Shown piece after piece: positions 45,720 through 54,083 of a stretch of DNA of 64,000 nucleotides. The position numbers and the translations under genes are program-made. The notes under the pieces were generated by a model. That model worked only from the letters and a program-made list of their open reading frames with translations, did no database searches and had not been told where the DNA came from. Each line of letters starts with the position of its first letter. Position 1 is the stretch's first letter. The stretch comes from Alcaligenes aquatilis (GTDB lineage: Bacteria; Pseudomonadota; Gammaproteobacteria; Burkholderiales; Burkholderiaceae_B): NCBI RefSeq assembly GCF_003076515.1, contig NZ_CP022390.1, forward strand, positions 1,860,001-1,924,000, in the 5' to 3' direction.

Positions 45720-47969
45720 ATGAAATCCCTCTCCTCCCCGGTACCTGTCGAAGAAAATCGTCGCCTACGCATCCTAGCGGAGTACAAACTGCTAGATACT
45801 CCCCCTACAGAAGAGTTTGACCGGCTCGTTAACCTGGCAGCCAGATTATTCAAGGTACCAATCGCTCTGATTTCGCTGATCGATAAGGACCGACAGTTTT
45901 TCAAGGCACGTGTTGGTATTGATCTGTGCGAAACAAGGCGCGCTGATTCGTTTTGCACGACTACCATCCTATCCAATGACATTTTGCTTGTCCCGGACGC
46001 CTTGAACGCCCCCCACTTTGCACCGAACCCGTTAGTCACTAAGCCGCCACACGTTCGCTTCTATGCGGGAAAACCACTGCTCGCCCCAACGGGGGAGCGA
46101 TTGGGCACGGTATGCCTGATGGATACCAAGCCGCGCCATGTCTTCACCGAAACTGATCGTGCCAACCTTTCCGATCTGGCAACCCTGGTAATGGCGCGAA
46201 TGGAAGCGCACCGCCTGGAACAAACCAAATCAGACAGCAAAGCCCGTTTTGAAAATATCGCAGCCACCTCTCCTGATGCCATCATCTGCTCTGACGAGCA
46301 TGGCCGCATCACGTTCTGGAATCGCTCTGCAGAGAAAATCTTTGGCTATCTAGCTGACGAGACCCTCAACCAGCCAGGATCGATTATTTTGCCCGACAAC
46401 TGGCGTAAGGTTTACGAGACAGAGCTTTTACGGTTGCGACAGGGCGAGCGAATGAAACTTGCTGACCGCACGATCGAACTATCCGCTTTGCGTAAGGACG
46501 GAACCGAGTTCCCGGCAGAGTTCTCATTATCGACCTGGGTTGAAGCAGACACCACCCATATCGGCGCCATTGTGCGAGACATCACTGAGCGCCGGCATCA
46601 TGAAGAAAGGCTGTTTCAACTGGCCTCGCTAGACGCACTAACAAACCTTGCCAACCGGGAAATGTGGCGGGCACGCCTTGCCCAAACGCTTGCCAACGAA
46701 ACCCCTGCAACCATATTGTTAATTGAGCTGGACGACTTCAAGGAAATCAACGATACCTTCGGGCACTCGGCTGGCGATGCCGCCCTCAAACACATCGCCC
46801 AGCAATTAAAGTCGACATTTCCCAACGCCATTAAGCTTGCTCGATTCGGTGGCGACGAGTTTATGGCCTTGCTGCCCGGAAACGGCGTGCAGGCGGCACG
46901 AAGAGCCGCACAAACACTGATCAACGTCTTTGCAACGCCGTATAACTTTGCTGGCCAGTCTTTTGACACTAGTATCAGCATTGGCGTGGTTCTCGCGCCG
47001 ACGCACGGCACTAGCGCCGAGGATATTCTGAGCGCAGCCGATCTGGCGCTCTACAAAGCGAAATCATCCGGTAAGGGATACTACGAGGTGTTCTCTCCGG
47101 CCTTGCGCGAGGTCGCTGTCGCACGCAGATCGTTCGAGCGGGAATTACGCCTGGCCTTTGAAAACGATGAGTTTGAGCTTTTCTACCAACCCCAAGTATC
47201 AACACACACTAGGCAGTTGACCGGAGCAGAAGCACTGATTCGGTGGAACCATCCCACAAGGGGCTTGTTAACGCCGCTCTCTTTTATTGATGTGCTCAAC
47301 GAAAAGCCATCTGCGCCTGCTATAGGAGAATGGATATTACAAACGGCCTGCCGTCAGGCCGTGCGCTGGCAAGCAACCATCCCCGATTTTCGTATCAGCG
47401 TAAACCTGTTCGAGGCACAGCTACGTACCAATCGCCTGCTCTACACAGTCAGCGCTCTACTGGCTGAAACAGGTCTGCCTGCCAGTTCTCTTGAGCTGGA
47501 AATCGTGGAGACCTCCTTGCTTCGCAACGAAGCAGTCACCAAAAACTTGTTTCGCGGTTTACGAAACATAGGCGTTGGTCTGGCCTTCGACGACTACGGG
47601 ACAGGCTACGCATCATTAAGCCTGCTAAAAACATATCCAGTCAGCCGCCTGAAAATCGACCGGTCATTCATCCACCATGTCTACGAATATGCCGGAAATG
47701 CCGCACTGGTCAGGGCTATTATCTACTTAGCCAAGAACTTTGGCCTGGATGTGATTGCAGAAGGCGTGGAAACGGAAGAGCAATTCGTATTCCTTAAAAA
47801 TAATGAATGCCCAGAAATACAAGGCTATCTTTTTGGAAGACCTGTTTCAGCTGAAACATTCACAGCGCAATTTATCGAGCACCAGGGCCCACTTAACTTT
47901 CCGCACGCCAGGCAAGCAGTCAACGCGGGATCAACCGAACAACTCATGACTGGCAAAGATGGCCCTTGA
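45720..47969 (+). CDS. GAF-PAS-GGDEF-EAL cyclic-di-GMP turnover protein
   Basis: Cytosolic signalling protein of about 749 residues. A GAF domain (~residues 25-155: VPIALISLIDKDRQFFKARVGI), a PAS domain (~175-285: DAIICSDEHGRITFWNRSAEKIFG), a GGDEF domain (~300-455) and an EAL domain (~470-725) are present. The GGDEF motif is intact (RFGGDEF), but the upstream inhibitory RxxD site is absent. The EAL core also looks intact: EALIRW, SVNLFEAQL, EIVET, FDDYGTGYASL, KIDRSF, IAEGVET. It could therefore make and/or degrade cyclic-di-GMP. The ATG at 45720 with AGGA upstream is preferred to earlier starts. It lies just after the tRNA cluster and is not clearly in an operon. Confidence 0.93.
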   Translation: MKSLSSPVPVEENRRLRILAEYKLLDTPPTEEFDRLVNLAARLFKVPIALISLIDKDRQFFKARVGIDLCETRRADSFCTTTILSNDILLVPDALNAPHFAPNPLVTKPPHVRFYAGKPLLAPTGERLGTVCLMDTKPRHVFTETDRANLSDLATLVMARMEAHRLEQTKSDSKARFENIAATSPDAIICSDEHGRITFWNRSAEKIFGYLADETLNQPGSIILPDNWRKVYETELLRLRQGERMKLADRTIELSALRKDGTEFPAEFSLSTWVEADTTHIGAIVRDITERRHHEERLFQLASLDALTNLANREMWRARLAQTLANETPATILLIELDDFKEINDTFGHSAGDAALKHIAQQLKSTFPNAIKLARFGGDEFMALLPGNGVQAARRAAQTLINVFATPYNFAGQSFDTSISIGVVLAPTHGTSAEDILSAADLALYKAKSSGKGYYEVFSPALREVAVARRSFERELRLAFENDEFELFYQPQVSTHTRQLTGAEALIRWNHPTRGLLTPLSFIDVLNEKPSAPAIGEWILQTACRQAVRWQATIPDFRISVNLFEAQLRTNRLLYTVSALLAETGLPASSLELEIVETSLLRNEAVTKNLFRGLRNIGVGLAFDDYGTGYASLSLLKTYPVSRLKIDRSFIHHVYEYAGNAALVRAIIYLAKNFGLDVIAEGVETEEQFVFLKNNECPEIQGYLFGRPVSAETFTAQFIEHQGPLNFPHARQAVNAGSTEQLMTGKDGP

Positions 47970-48034
47970 TCTTGGTACCGCTATCTATTTAAAGAAATCA
48001 TCAGGATGCCTCATCTTGCCGGATACTGCTCTTT

Positions 48035-48559
48035 ATGACACCTCAAACTGCCATCCGCATGGCTGACTACAACAGCCAAATGAACCGCCGTCTTTATCAG
48101 GCCGCCGCTCGCTTGCCCCCAGAGAAGCAGCATCAAGAGTGCGGCGCCTTCTTTGGCTCCTTGTTCAAGACGATGATGCACATTGCAGTGGGGGATACGA
48201 TCTGGCTGCACCGCTTTGCCCAACATCCTGATGCCCTCAGCTTGCGCGAAGAAATGGAGGTATTTGCCAAGCCACGTACACTGGATCAGCAGTTATTCGA
48301 CACCTTGGCGGAACTGGATCCGTACCGTCGCAAACTGGATCTGATTATTATTGCTTGGGCGGCCACACTGACACCCGAGCAACTGGGCCAAACGCTACGC
48401 TATAACAATATGGCGGGCCAGAGCATGGAGAAGGATGTTGCGCTTTTGGTGACGCACTTTTTTAATCACCAGACTCACCATCGTGGTCAGGCCAGCACCT
48501 TGTTGTATCAAGCGGGTGTCGATATTGGGGTGACTGATTTAATGGCCTTGGTATCCTGA
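48035..48559 (+). CDS. DinB-family protein
   Basis: Four-helix-bundle protein of 174 residues. The N-terminal helix IRMADYNSQMNRRLYQAAARL is the DinB pattern. A likely metal triad is formed by His in MMHIAVGDTIWLHRF and by the His-rich NHQTHHRGQASTLLYQAGVDIG segment at the C-terminus. DinB/YfiT-like proteins are metal-dependent thiol transferases or of unknown function. A terminator shared with the convergent receptor gene lies downstream. Confidence 0.88.
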   Translation: MTPQTAIRMADYNSQMNRRLYQAAARLPPEKQHQECGAFFGSLFKTMMHIAVGDTIWLHRFAQHPDALSLREEMEVFAKPRTLDQQLFDTLAELDPYRRKLDLIIIAWAATLTPEQLGQTLRYNNMAGQSMEKDVALLVTHFFNHQTHHRGQASTLLYQAGVDIGVTDLMALVS

Positions 48560-48668
48560 ATGTTGTAGCCCGCAGGCCTCAAGGCAGACGGACAGCGCCA
48601 CGCTTGCCGCTCCAGGACCACAAGATTTTTGCGTCTGAGATAACGCCGCTCAGGTCTCCGCTTCCAAT

Positions 48669-48704
48669 GAAAAAAGCCTGCTTGTCCTTGCCAAGCAGGC
48701 TTTT
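48669..48704. terminator. bidirectional terminator between the DinB gene and the TonB-dependent receptor
   Basis: AAAAGCCTGCTTG pairs with CAAGCAGGCTTTT over a short loop, flanked by A- and T-runs. Confidence 0.9.
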
Positions 48705-48736
48705 GTATCAGGCAAGCCTGTCTGCTCACTCCACCC

Positions 48737-50932
48737 TTAATACTGCGCCCGCAAGGACAGCATCACGTTTTGCGGAGCACCGTACCAGCCCTGGTTATAA
48801 AAACCGATCTGCGAGTAGTACTTTTTGTCGAACAGGTTGTTCACGTTCAAGGTGGCCGAGACGCGCTTGTTGAAGTCATAACTTGCCATCAGATTCACGA
48901 TGGCATAGCTGCCCTGCTCAACATTCACCACTTTGCGGCCTGGTGCCGTGGCGTTCTGATACATGCGATTTTGCCAATCAATGCCGCCGCCCACAGTCAG
49001 CCCTTGCCAATCCCCTGACAAGCGATAGGTGGTATAGAGCTTGAACAAGGTACGTGGCTTGCTGGTATTGATGGGCTTGCCTTTCGCATCCTTGGCGGTA
49101 AAGGTCGTCAAACTCGTGGCCAGATTCCAGCCAGGCATCAGTTCTCCGCCCAACTCCAGCTCCACCCCTTCTACTTTGGCCCCCGACACCGGGCGGTAAG
49201 CAGGCGTATTAGGTGGTGCACCAATCACATTATTACCTGTGGCTTCCGCCAAATTGTCCTGCCGTGTCTGGAACAGGGACAACGCACCATTGAGCCGGCC
49301 ATCCATCCATGCCGCTTTCAAGCCCAACTCATAGCTTTTACCGGTAATCGGTGCCAGAATCGCACCCTGTTCGTTGCGGGCGTTCTGCGGCTTGAATATC
49401 TCGGTATAGCTGGCGTAAGCGGTATAGGTATCGTCAAAGTCATAGATCAGGCCGGCATAGGGGATGAACTCGTTACGATGGCGATACTGACGCTTGGAAC
49501 CAAAGTAGGTCTGATCAGTTTCCCAGTTGCTCAGCCGCCCCCCCACCATCAAGCGCAAACTATCGCTCAAGGCAAAGCGGCCAACGGCATAGGCGCCGGA
49601 CTGTTTGTTATCCGTATCATCTGCCTGGGATGGCTCACTGGACCAGTTCGGCTCCGGCTCTCGGCCTGGCTGATAGAAGCTGGCCGCCGCAGCCAATGGG
49701 GGTACGGCCCGATACTGCGGGAAAGATACGCGATCCTGGGACATCATCCAGCCCACCGAAAACTCGTGCTCTTTGCCAAACAAGGTAAATGGCCCGGACA
49801 AGGACGCATTCAATGCCTTGCGGCGTACATCGCCTTCGTAATAAGAGTACGAGTTCGATGTACCCAGCCCTGTTTCCCGATCCGGATACCCACCCCGAAA
49901 CAGGTTTTTCATGAAGGCATCGGTGTAGGACTGGTTATAGGTCAAGCGCAAGCTCAAGTTATTCTTGAACTGGTGGCTCAAATCCACAAAACCCGTTGTC
50001 GTATTGTTCTCGACGCGTGACCAGTTTGTATTGTTGGAAATCGAACGCTTGAAATCCGTACGAGAGCCATCGCTATAGAACAGCGGAAAACCACTGCCAA
50101 AACCATTATTGGAGCTGGACTGATAGGCAACACCCCCCGTCAACTCCATGCCAGGCATCAAGTCAGCCGTGACCACGCCATACAATGTACGGGTTTTAGT
50201 ATCCTGCAAATCGGTATAGCTATTGGCCTTGCCATAAGCTCCTACAATACGGCCACGGATACGCCCATCTTCCGTAATCGGGGTAGACACATCTGCGTAT
50301 CCACGCGCAAAGTCCCAGCTTCCGACACTGATCCCCCCCGATGCGGCAAAGTCCCGCAAAGGACGTTTACGTACATAATTGACGGCTGCCGAAGGATTAC
50401 CGGCCCCCGTCATCAAACCGGTCGCGCCGCGCACCACTTCAACCCGATCAAAAACGACCAGGTCCAGGTTGCTTTCACCAAAGGCCCAGGGCGACAAAAC
50501 TGGCTGCGTCAAACCATCAAACTGATAGTTGTCGATACCAAAACCACGCGAGGAAAAGGAATAACGGTTGGTATCGCTGCGTGTCACAGATATACCCGGC
50601 GCGCTCTGCAAGGCATCCGCCGTCGTCTGCATGCCGCGATCATCCATCATTTTTCGGGTGACCACACTGACCGATTGCGGCGTCTCCTTGATAGAAAGAG
50701 ACAGCCCCGTCGCCGTGCTCATGGCCTTGGTGGTGTAAGACGGATCGGTTTCCGTCACGCCTGGGTCTCGATTGCCCTTGATCGTAATGGTGGACAGTTC
50801 TACAGGCGTATCAGCCACGGAATCCTGCGCCCAGGCCGGGCTGCTGGCAGCAACCAGCAACATGGCAGAACGAGTGACAGGGACAAGCAAGCGCAATCTT
50901 GAACGGGCATAGCAGGTTGAAACAGCAGGCAT
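48737..50932 (-). CDS. TonB-dependent siderophore receptor (FauA/FpvA type)
   Basis: Outer-membrane receptor of about 731 residues. A signal peptide ends near SSPAWAQ. The plug domain includes LSIKETPQSVSVVTRKMMDDRG and ALQSAPGISV; a RGFGIDNYQFDGL motif lies before the barrel. The barrel ends NLFDKKYYSQIGFYNQGWYGAP with terminal LRAQY. The ATG at 50932 is preferred over a TTG two codons earlier. The length and the order AraC-MFS-receptor match the alcaligin uptake genes alcR-alcS-fauA of Bordetella, but the ligand cannot be proven from sequence. A Fur-box-like site lies just upstream. Confidence 0.92.
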   Translation of the reverse strand: MPAVSTCYARSRLRLLVPVTRSAMLLVAASSPAWAQDSVADTPVELSTITIKGNRDPGVTETDPSYTTKAMSTATGLSLSIKETPQSVSVVTRKMMDDRGMQTTADALQSAPGISVTRSDTNRYSFSSRGFGIDNYQFDGLTQPVLSPWAFGESNLDLVVFDRVEVVRGATGLMTGAGNPSAAVNYVRKRPLRDFAASGGISVGSWDFARGYADVSTPITEDGRIRGRIVGAYGKANSYTDLQDTKTRTLYGVVTADLMPGMELTGGVAYQSSSNNGFGSGFPLFYSDGSRTDFKRSISNNTNWSRVENNTTTGFVDLSHQFKNNLSLRLTYNQSYTDAFMKNLFRGGYPDRETGLGTSNSYSYYEGDVRRKALNASLSGPFTLFGKEHEFSVGWMMSQDRVSFPQYRAVPPLAAAASFYQPGREPEPNWSSEPSQADDTDNKQSGAYAVGRFALSDSLRLMVGGRLSNWETDQTYFGSKRQYRHRNEFIPYAGLIYDFDDTYTAYASYTEIFKPQNARNEQGAILAPITGKSYELGLKAAWMDGRLNGALSLFQTRQDNLAEATGNNVIGAPPNTPAYRPVSGAKVEGVELELGGELMPGWNLATSLTTFTAKDAKGKPINTSKPRTLFKLYTTYRLSGDWQGLTVGGGIDWQNRMYQNATAPGRKVVNVEQGSYAIVNLMASYDFNKRVSATLNVNNLFDKKYYSQIGFYNQGWYGAPQNVMLSLRAQY

Positions 50933-50963
50933 GAGCAAGGATCTCAGAACAGGTTTTAGATGC

Positions 50964-50980
50964 GAACAATTATCATCTAC
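50964..50980 (-). promoter_or_regulatory. possible Fur box upstream of the siderophore receptor
   Basis: On the minus strand GATGATAATTGTTC contains a perfect GATAAT hexamer and partly matches the Fur consensus, 32 bp upstream of the ATG. Weaker than the site at 53425. Confidence 0.4.
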
Positions 50981-51048
50981 AGAGTTTGCATGAGCGTATC
51001 CCTAAACGCAAAAACCCTATTCCAAATATCAGTCCTGCCGCTTTCCTT

Positions 51049-52290
51049 CTAGGAGGGGCATCGATCCGCGCGCAGTTGCAGCCAAAACCAGCTAACGGCA
51101 CTGAGCAAGACGCAGATCAGCATGGCGGCTGACATCCGCAGAGGCTGGCCGTAGACCCACGGCACCAGCCAACCGCTGACCAGCGAAAACGTACTCATCT
51201 GGCAAAAGCCCAATAAGGAGGCCGCCAACCCGGCCCGACTGGGAACTTGGGCCAAAATACGCATGGTCACCACCGGCATCAACATAGCCAGACCTGCGGT
51301 GAAAAAGGCGGGGAGCAACACGGCCCACGGCAAGGCAGGATGCCAGGCGCTGGCCAGATACCCGGTATAGACAAGGCAACTGGCCAGCATCAAGCCATAG
51401 GCGCAGCGAATAATCGTGATGTCTCCCCAATGTCGCACAAGATGGGCAGAGGCCAAAGCCCCCAACATGGCCCCGACCACCAAAGGCACAAACAACACGG
51501 CAAAGGCGGTTTCAGGCAAGTTCAAAGTATGAGAAATGAAATCCGGAGCAGCGCCGATCAGAAAGGCCTGAGCCCCAATCAGCAAACTTAAAGCCACACT
51601 CATGCCCATAAAAGGCACATCGCCCAGTAATTGCCCAATATCGCTACGCAACTGGCGCCAGGCCAAAGGCTGACGCTTACTGCTGGGCAAGGTTTCAGGC
51701 AAGCGACGCAGGCACAAGTAGCACGCCGCAGCGGCCAGGGCGGCCAGCATCCAGAACACAGCGCGCCAACCCAAAAGCGCAATCAATTGACCACCCACAA
51801 TCGGGGCCAGCGCGGGCGAGACATTAAAGACCACGACGATATAAGACAGAGTCCGTTGCGCCTGTTCACCTTGATAGCAATCACGCACCATGGCCTGGCC
51901 AATCACCAAACCCGCTCCGGCCGACAAGCCTTGCAGTACCCGAGCAGCCAAGAGCCAATCCATGCTGGGCGCCAAGGCCGCCATCACCGAGCCAGTGATA
52001 TACACCGCCAGGGACGCCACAATCACAGGTTTGCGCCCCCAGGCATCGGACAAAGTGCCATGCAGCAGCAACATCGCTGCATAGGCAGACATATACACAC
52101 CCAAGGTCTGCTGCACGCTTTCGGGGGGTACCTGAAACTCGCGCTCCAACGCGCTGAAAGCAGGTAAATAGGCGTCAATAGTGGCAGGTGCAACGCAGGC
52201 CAGCAGGCCCAGAATCAACACCATCAAGGGATACGGGGGAAGCGAGGAAGGCAACACAGCTCTGTCTGAAATAAGAAAACAAACCCGCAT
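51049..52290 (-). CDS. MFS transporter, Bcr/CflA-like drug or siderophore exporter
   Basis: Inner-membrane protein of 413 residues with about 12 membrane segments. The loop 2-3 motif reads GTLSDAWGRKPVIVASL, the MFS motif A. Early residues DAYLPAF in the first segment are typical of the Bcr/CflA subfamily. It lies between the AraC regulator and the siderophore receptor on the same strand, the position that AlcS, an alcaligin exporter, occupies in Bordetella. Export of a siderophore is therefore inferred from context; a drug efflux role is possible. Confidence 0.88.
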   Translation of the reverse strand: MRVCFLISDRAVLPSSLPPYPLMVLILGLLACVAPATIDAYLPAFSALEREFQVPPESVQQTLGVYMSAYAAMLLLHGTLSDAWGRKPVIVASLAVYITGSVMAALAPSMDWLLAARVLQGLSAGAGLVIGQAMVRDCYQGEQAQRTLSYIVVVFNVSPALAPIVGGQLIALLGWRAVFWMLAALAAAACYLCLRRLPETLPSSKRQPLAWRQLRSDIGQLLGDVPFMGMSVALSLLIGAQAFLIGAAPDFISHTLNLPETAFAVLFVPLVVGAMLGALASAHLVRHWGDITIIRCAYGLMLASCLVYTGYLASAWHPALPWAVLLPAFFTAGLAMLMPVVTMRILAQVPSRAGLAASLLGFCQMSTFSLVSGWLVPWVYGQPLRMSAAMLICVLLSAVSWFWLQLRADRCPS

Positions 52291-52389
52291 AGGGGAGGTC
52301 TTTTTCAGGATGGACCAGGCTCGCCAGAGTGGGGAATGGCAAACGCCTAAAAAGCTTTGAACAATGACAGAGCTGGCCGCCCGGCCACC

Positions 52390-53334
52390 TCAATTCAATT
52401 CACTGGGCGCAATCCCGTAGCGCTCACGAAAGGCTGTGGCAAAGTTGGTGGCGTGGCGATAGCCCACAAAATGAGCCGCCTGCTGTACGCTCCAGCCTTG
52501 CGCCAGATAATCACGTGCCAACTCCAGACGACGCTCACGTAACCAGCCAAACACAGAACACTGGTAGGTTGCCTGAAACTTCACCCGCAAGGTGCTCGGG
52601 CTCATGCAGGCCAGCTTGGCCAGATCCGCCAAAGTATGATCGTCACCCGGCGCGTTGTACAAACGTTCACGCACACGCTCCAGTAGCTGTCGGTCACGGG
52701 CCGTGGCCGGCGACTCTTTAGCAGGCTTTGGAGCCAATCCGTCCAGCGCATGAGCCAGCATTTGCAGGCTGACACCTTCCAGCAGCAAATCGTACGTCGT
52801 CCCCTGCCAGGGGCTGTCTATCAACTGTTCGAGCGTGTTGAGCAAATGCGGCGGGACCGTCCACTTCTGCATGCACAGTCCGGATGGGCCCATCAGTTTG
52901 GACAGGGTGTCGCCCAAGCGCGAGTCGCCCACGCTTTCCGCTGAACGCAAAGAGAGGTTAATACAGCGCAAACGTTGCCCGGCCGGGTGTATCCCAGTCA
53001 ACGCGACCGATTCGCTATGCGCAATACTGACACCACTTTGCGCGACCAGGCTCAGTTGATTCTGACTGGCCAGGCGGGCTTGCGCGCGGCCTTGCAGCAT
53101 CACAATGGCAGAGAACTGCGGCGCGCTGACGGAACTGGATTCGTAGTGATGGTGCGTGACGATATCTGACAGCACCAGCTTGATGCCCGGCCTGACCTCG
53201 TGTTCCTGCACACGCCCCTCGGCAATGCAAAGCTGCTCCCTCTCCCGATCTGGGCCAACATAGTGAGGCAAACAATAGTGAAAGCCTGCCGGACGACCGA
53301 GTCGGTCAAAGTCCGATACTGTGAATCTGATCAT
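52390..53334 (-). CDS. AraC-family regulator (AlcR/PchR-like)
   Basis: Regulator of about 314 residues. The ATG at 53334 gives MIRFTVSDFDRLGRP; upstream in-frame codons would add 34 residues without a good ribosome site. The N-terminal ~200 residues are a ligand domain. The C-terminus has two helix-turn-helix units: HTLADLAKLACMSPSTLRVKF and WSVQQAAHFVGYRHATNFATAF. It is first in the siderophore block, and a symmetric Fur-box-like sequence lies 90-110 bp upstream. Activation of the exporter and receptor genes by the siderophore is the expected model. Confidence 0.9.
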   Translation of the reverse strand: MIRFTVSDFDRLGRPAGFHYCLPHYVGPDREREQLCIAEGRVQEHEVRPGIKLVLSDIVTHHHYESSSVSAPQFSAIVMLQGRAQARLASQNQLSLVAQSGVSIAHSESVALTGIHPAGQRLRCINLSLRSAESVGDSRLGDTLSKLMGPSGLCMQKWTVPPHLLNTLEQLIDSPWQGTTYDLLLEGVSLQMLAHALDGLAPKPAKESPATARDRQLLERVRERLYNAPGDDHTLADLAKLACMSPSTLRVKFQATYQCSVFGWLRERRLELARDYLAQGWSVQQAAHFVGYRHATNFATAFRERYGIAPSELN

Positions 53335-53689
53335 AGGAATAGAGAGAAAAAACGATGTCAGCCTGGCGGATACGGGCTCAAGGCACTCGGGCCGATGGGA
53401 ACAGAACATCCGACACAATGCAACTGAGAATAACATACATTCTCAATTATATGGCACCTCTAAAGAATTCAAAGAGTACGGCAATGCCTTGAATTAACGG
53501 AGTTTTATGTTGACCTCATCGTGCCAGAGTCTGCTCTTGCATCAAAATCGACACACAGAATCGCTACAATTTTGCATCTGTGCTGCACCTATTCTTTTTG
53601 CTGTTGATCACCTAGCAAAATGCAATCAGCTAAAACAATCGGGGCATAAGCCCTTTTTTCATCACACCAATGGGTCCACATTTCCAAGC
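53335..53689. other. 355-bp intergenic region with Fur-box-like site
   Basis: Contains the site at 53425-53445. An open frame from 53507 continues into the next gene, but its N-terminal part has no conserved look and is treated as untranslated. Nothing else was recognised. Confidence 0.5.
53425..53445. promoter_or_regulatory. Fur-box-like inverted repeat upstream of the AraC regulator
   Basis: TGAGAAT and ATTCTCA flank a 7-base spacer; 13 of 19 positions match the classical Fur consensus. It lies in the divergent region between the AraC gene and the small membrane protein gene. Confidence 0.6.
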
Positions 53690-53959
53690 ATGATTTTCCG
53701 CTCGACACCCCGCCTTAAATCAACGATTGGCCTGATTATTTTTTCTAGTCTGGCTGGTTTTTTCTGGTGGCTATTTTACGAGCGCTACTACCGCTATAAA
53801 GACTGCATAGAAACGGCTGCCTCCAGTTGCCTGAACGCGCAGGGAGACAACCTGATCGGCGCAGGTATGGTCTGGGCTTTGCCCGCCTTTATCTTTAGCG
53901 GCATCGCTGTGTACTACCTGTGGCGAGTCATTGGCCGCTGCTGTGCGAATAAACCTTAA
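53690..53959 (+). CDS. small two-helix membrane protein of unknown function
   Basis: About 89 residues from the ATG at 53690. There are two membrane segments (STIGLIIFSSLAGFFWWLFY and GMVWALPAFIFSGIAVYYLW) separated by a short loop with two cysteines (YKDCIETAASSCLNAQGD). An upstream start at 53507 would add 61 residues of unconvincing sequence. It lies 125 bp upstream of the formate dehydrogenase operon and may be independent of it. No family is recognised. Confidence 0.5.
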   Translation: MIFRSTPRLKSTIGLIIFSSLAGFFWWLFYERYYRYKDCIETAASSCLNAQGDNLIGAGMVWALPAFIFSGIAVYYLWRVIGRCCANKP

Positions 53960-54017
53960 ACGCTATCCGCTTTAAAAACGACAGTATCAGCACAGCAAAA
54001 GCAGTTTATACACAGAC

Positions 54018-54026
54018 TGCTATAAT
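54018..54026 (+). promoter_or_regulatory. extended -10 promoter upstream of the formate dehydrogenase operon
   Basis: TGCTATAAT is a perfect extended -10 element, 58 bp upstream of the alpha-subunit ATG. No strong -35 is seen. Confidence 0.5.
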
Positions 54027-54083
54027 CCGGCCCGGCAATTAGCGATCCTTTTGCCAACACATTTTCTGCAAGAAGAACCTTTC

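Noticed and set aside
53507..53689. 61-residue N-terminal extension of the small membrane protein
   Set aside because: Composition is unlike a conserved protein, it lacks a ribosome site and includes the likely untranslated leader; the ATG at 53690 gives a tidy two-helix protein.
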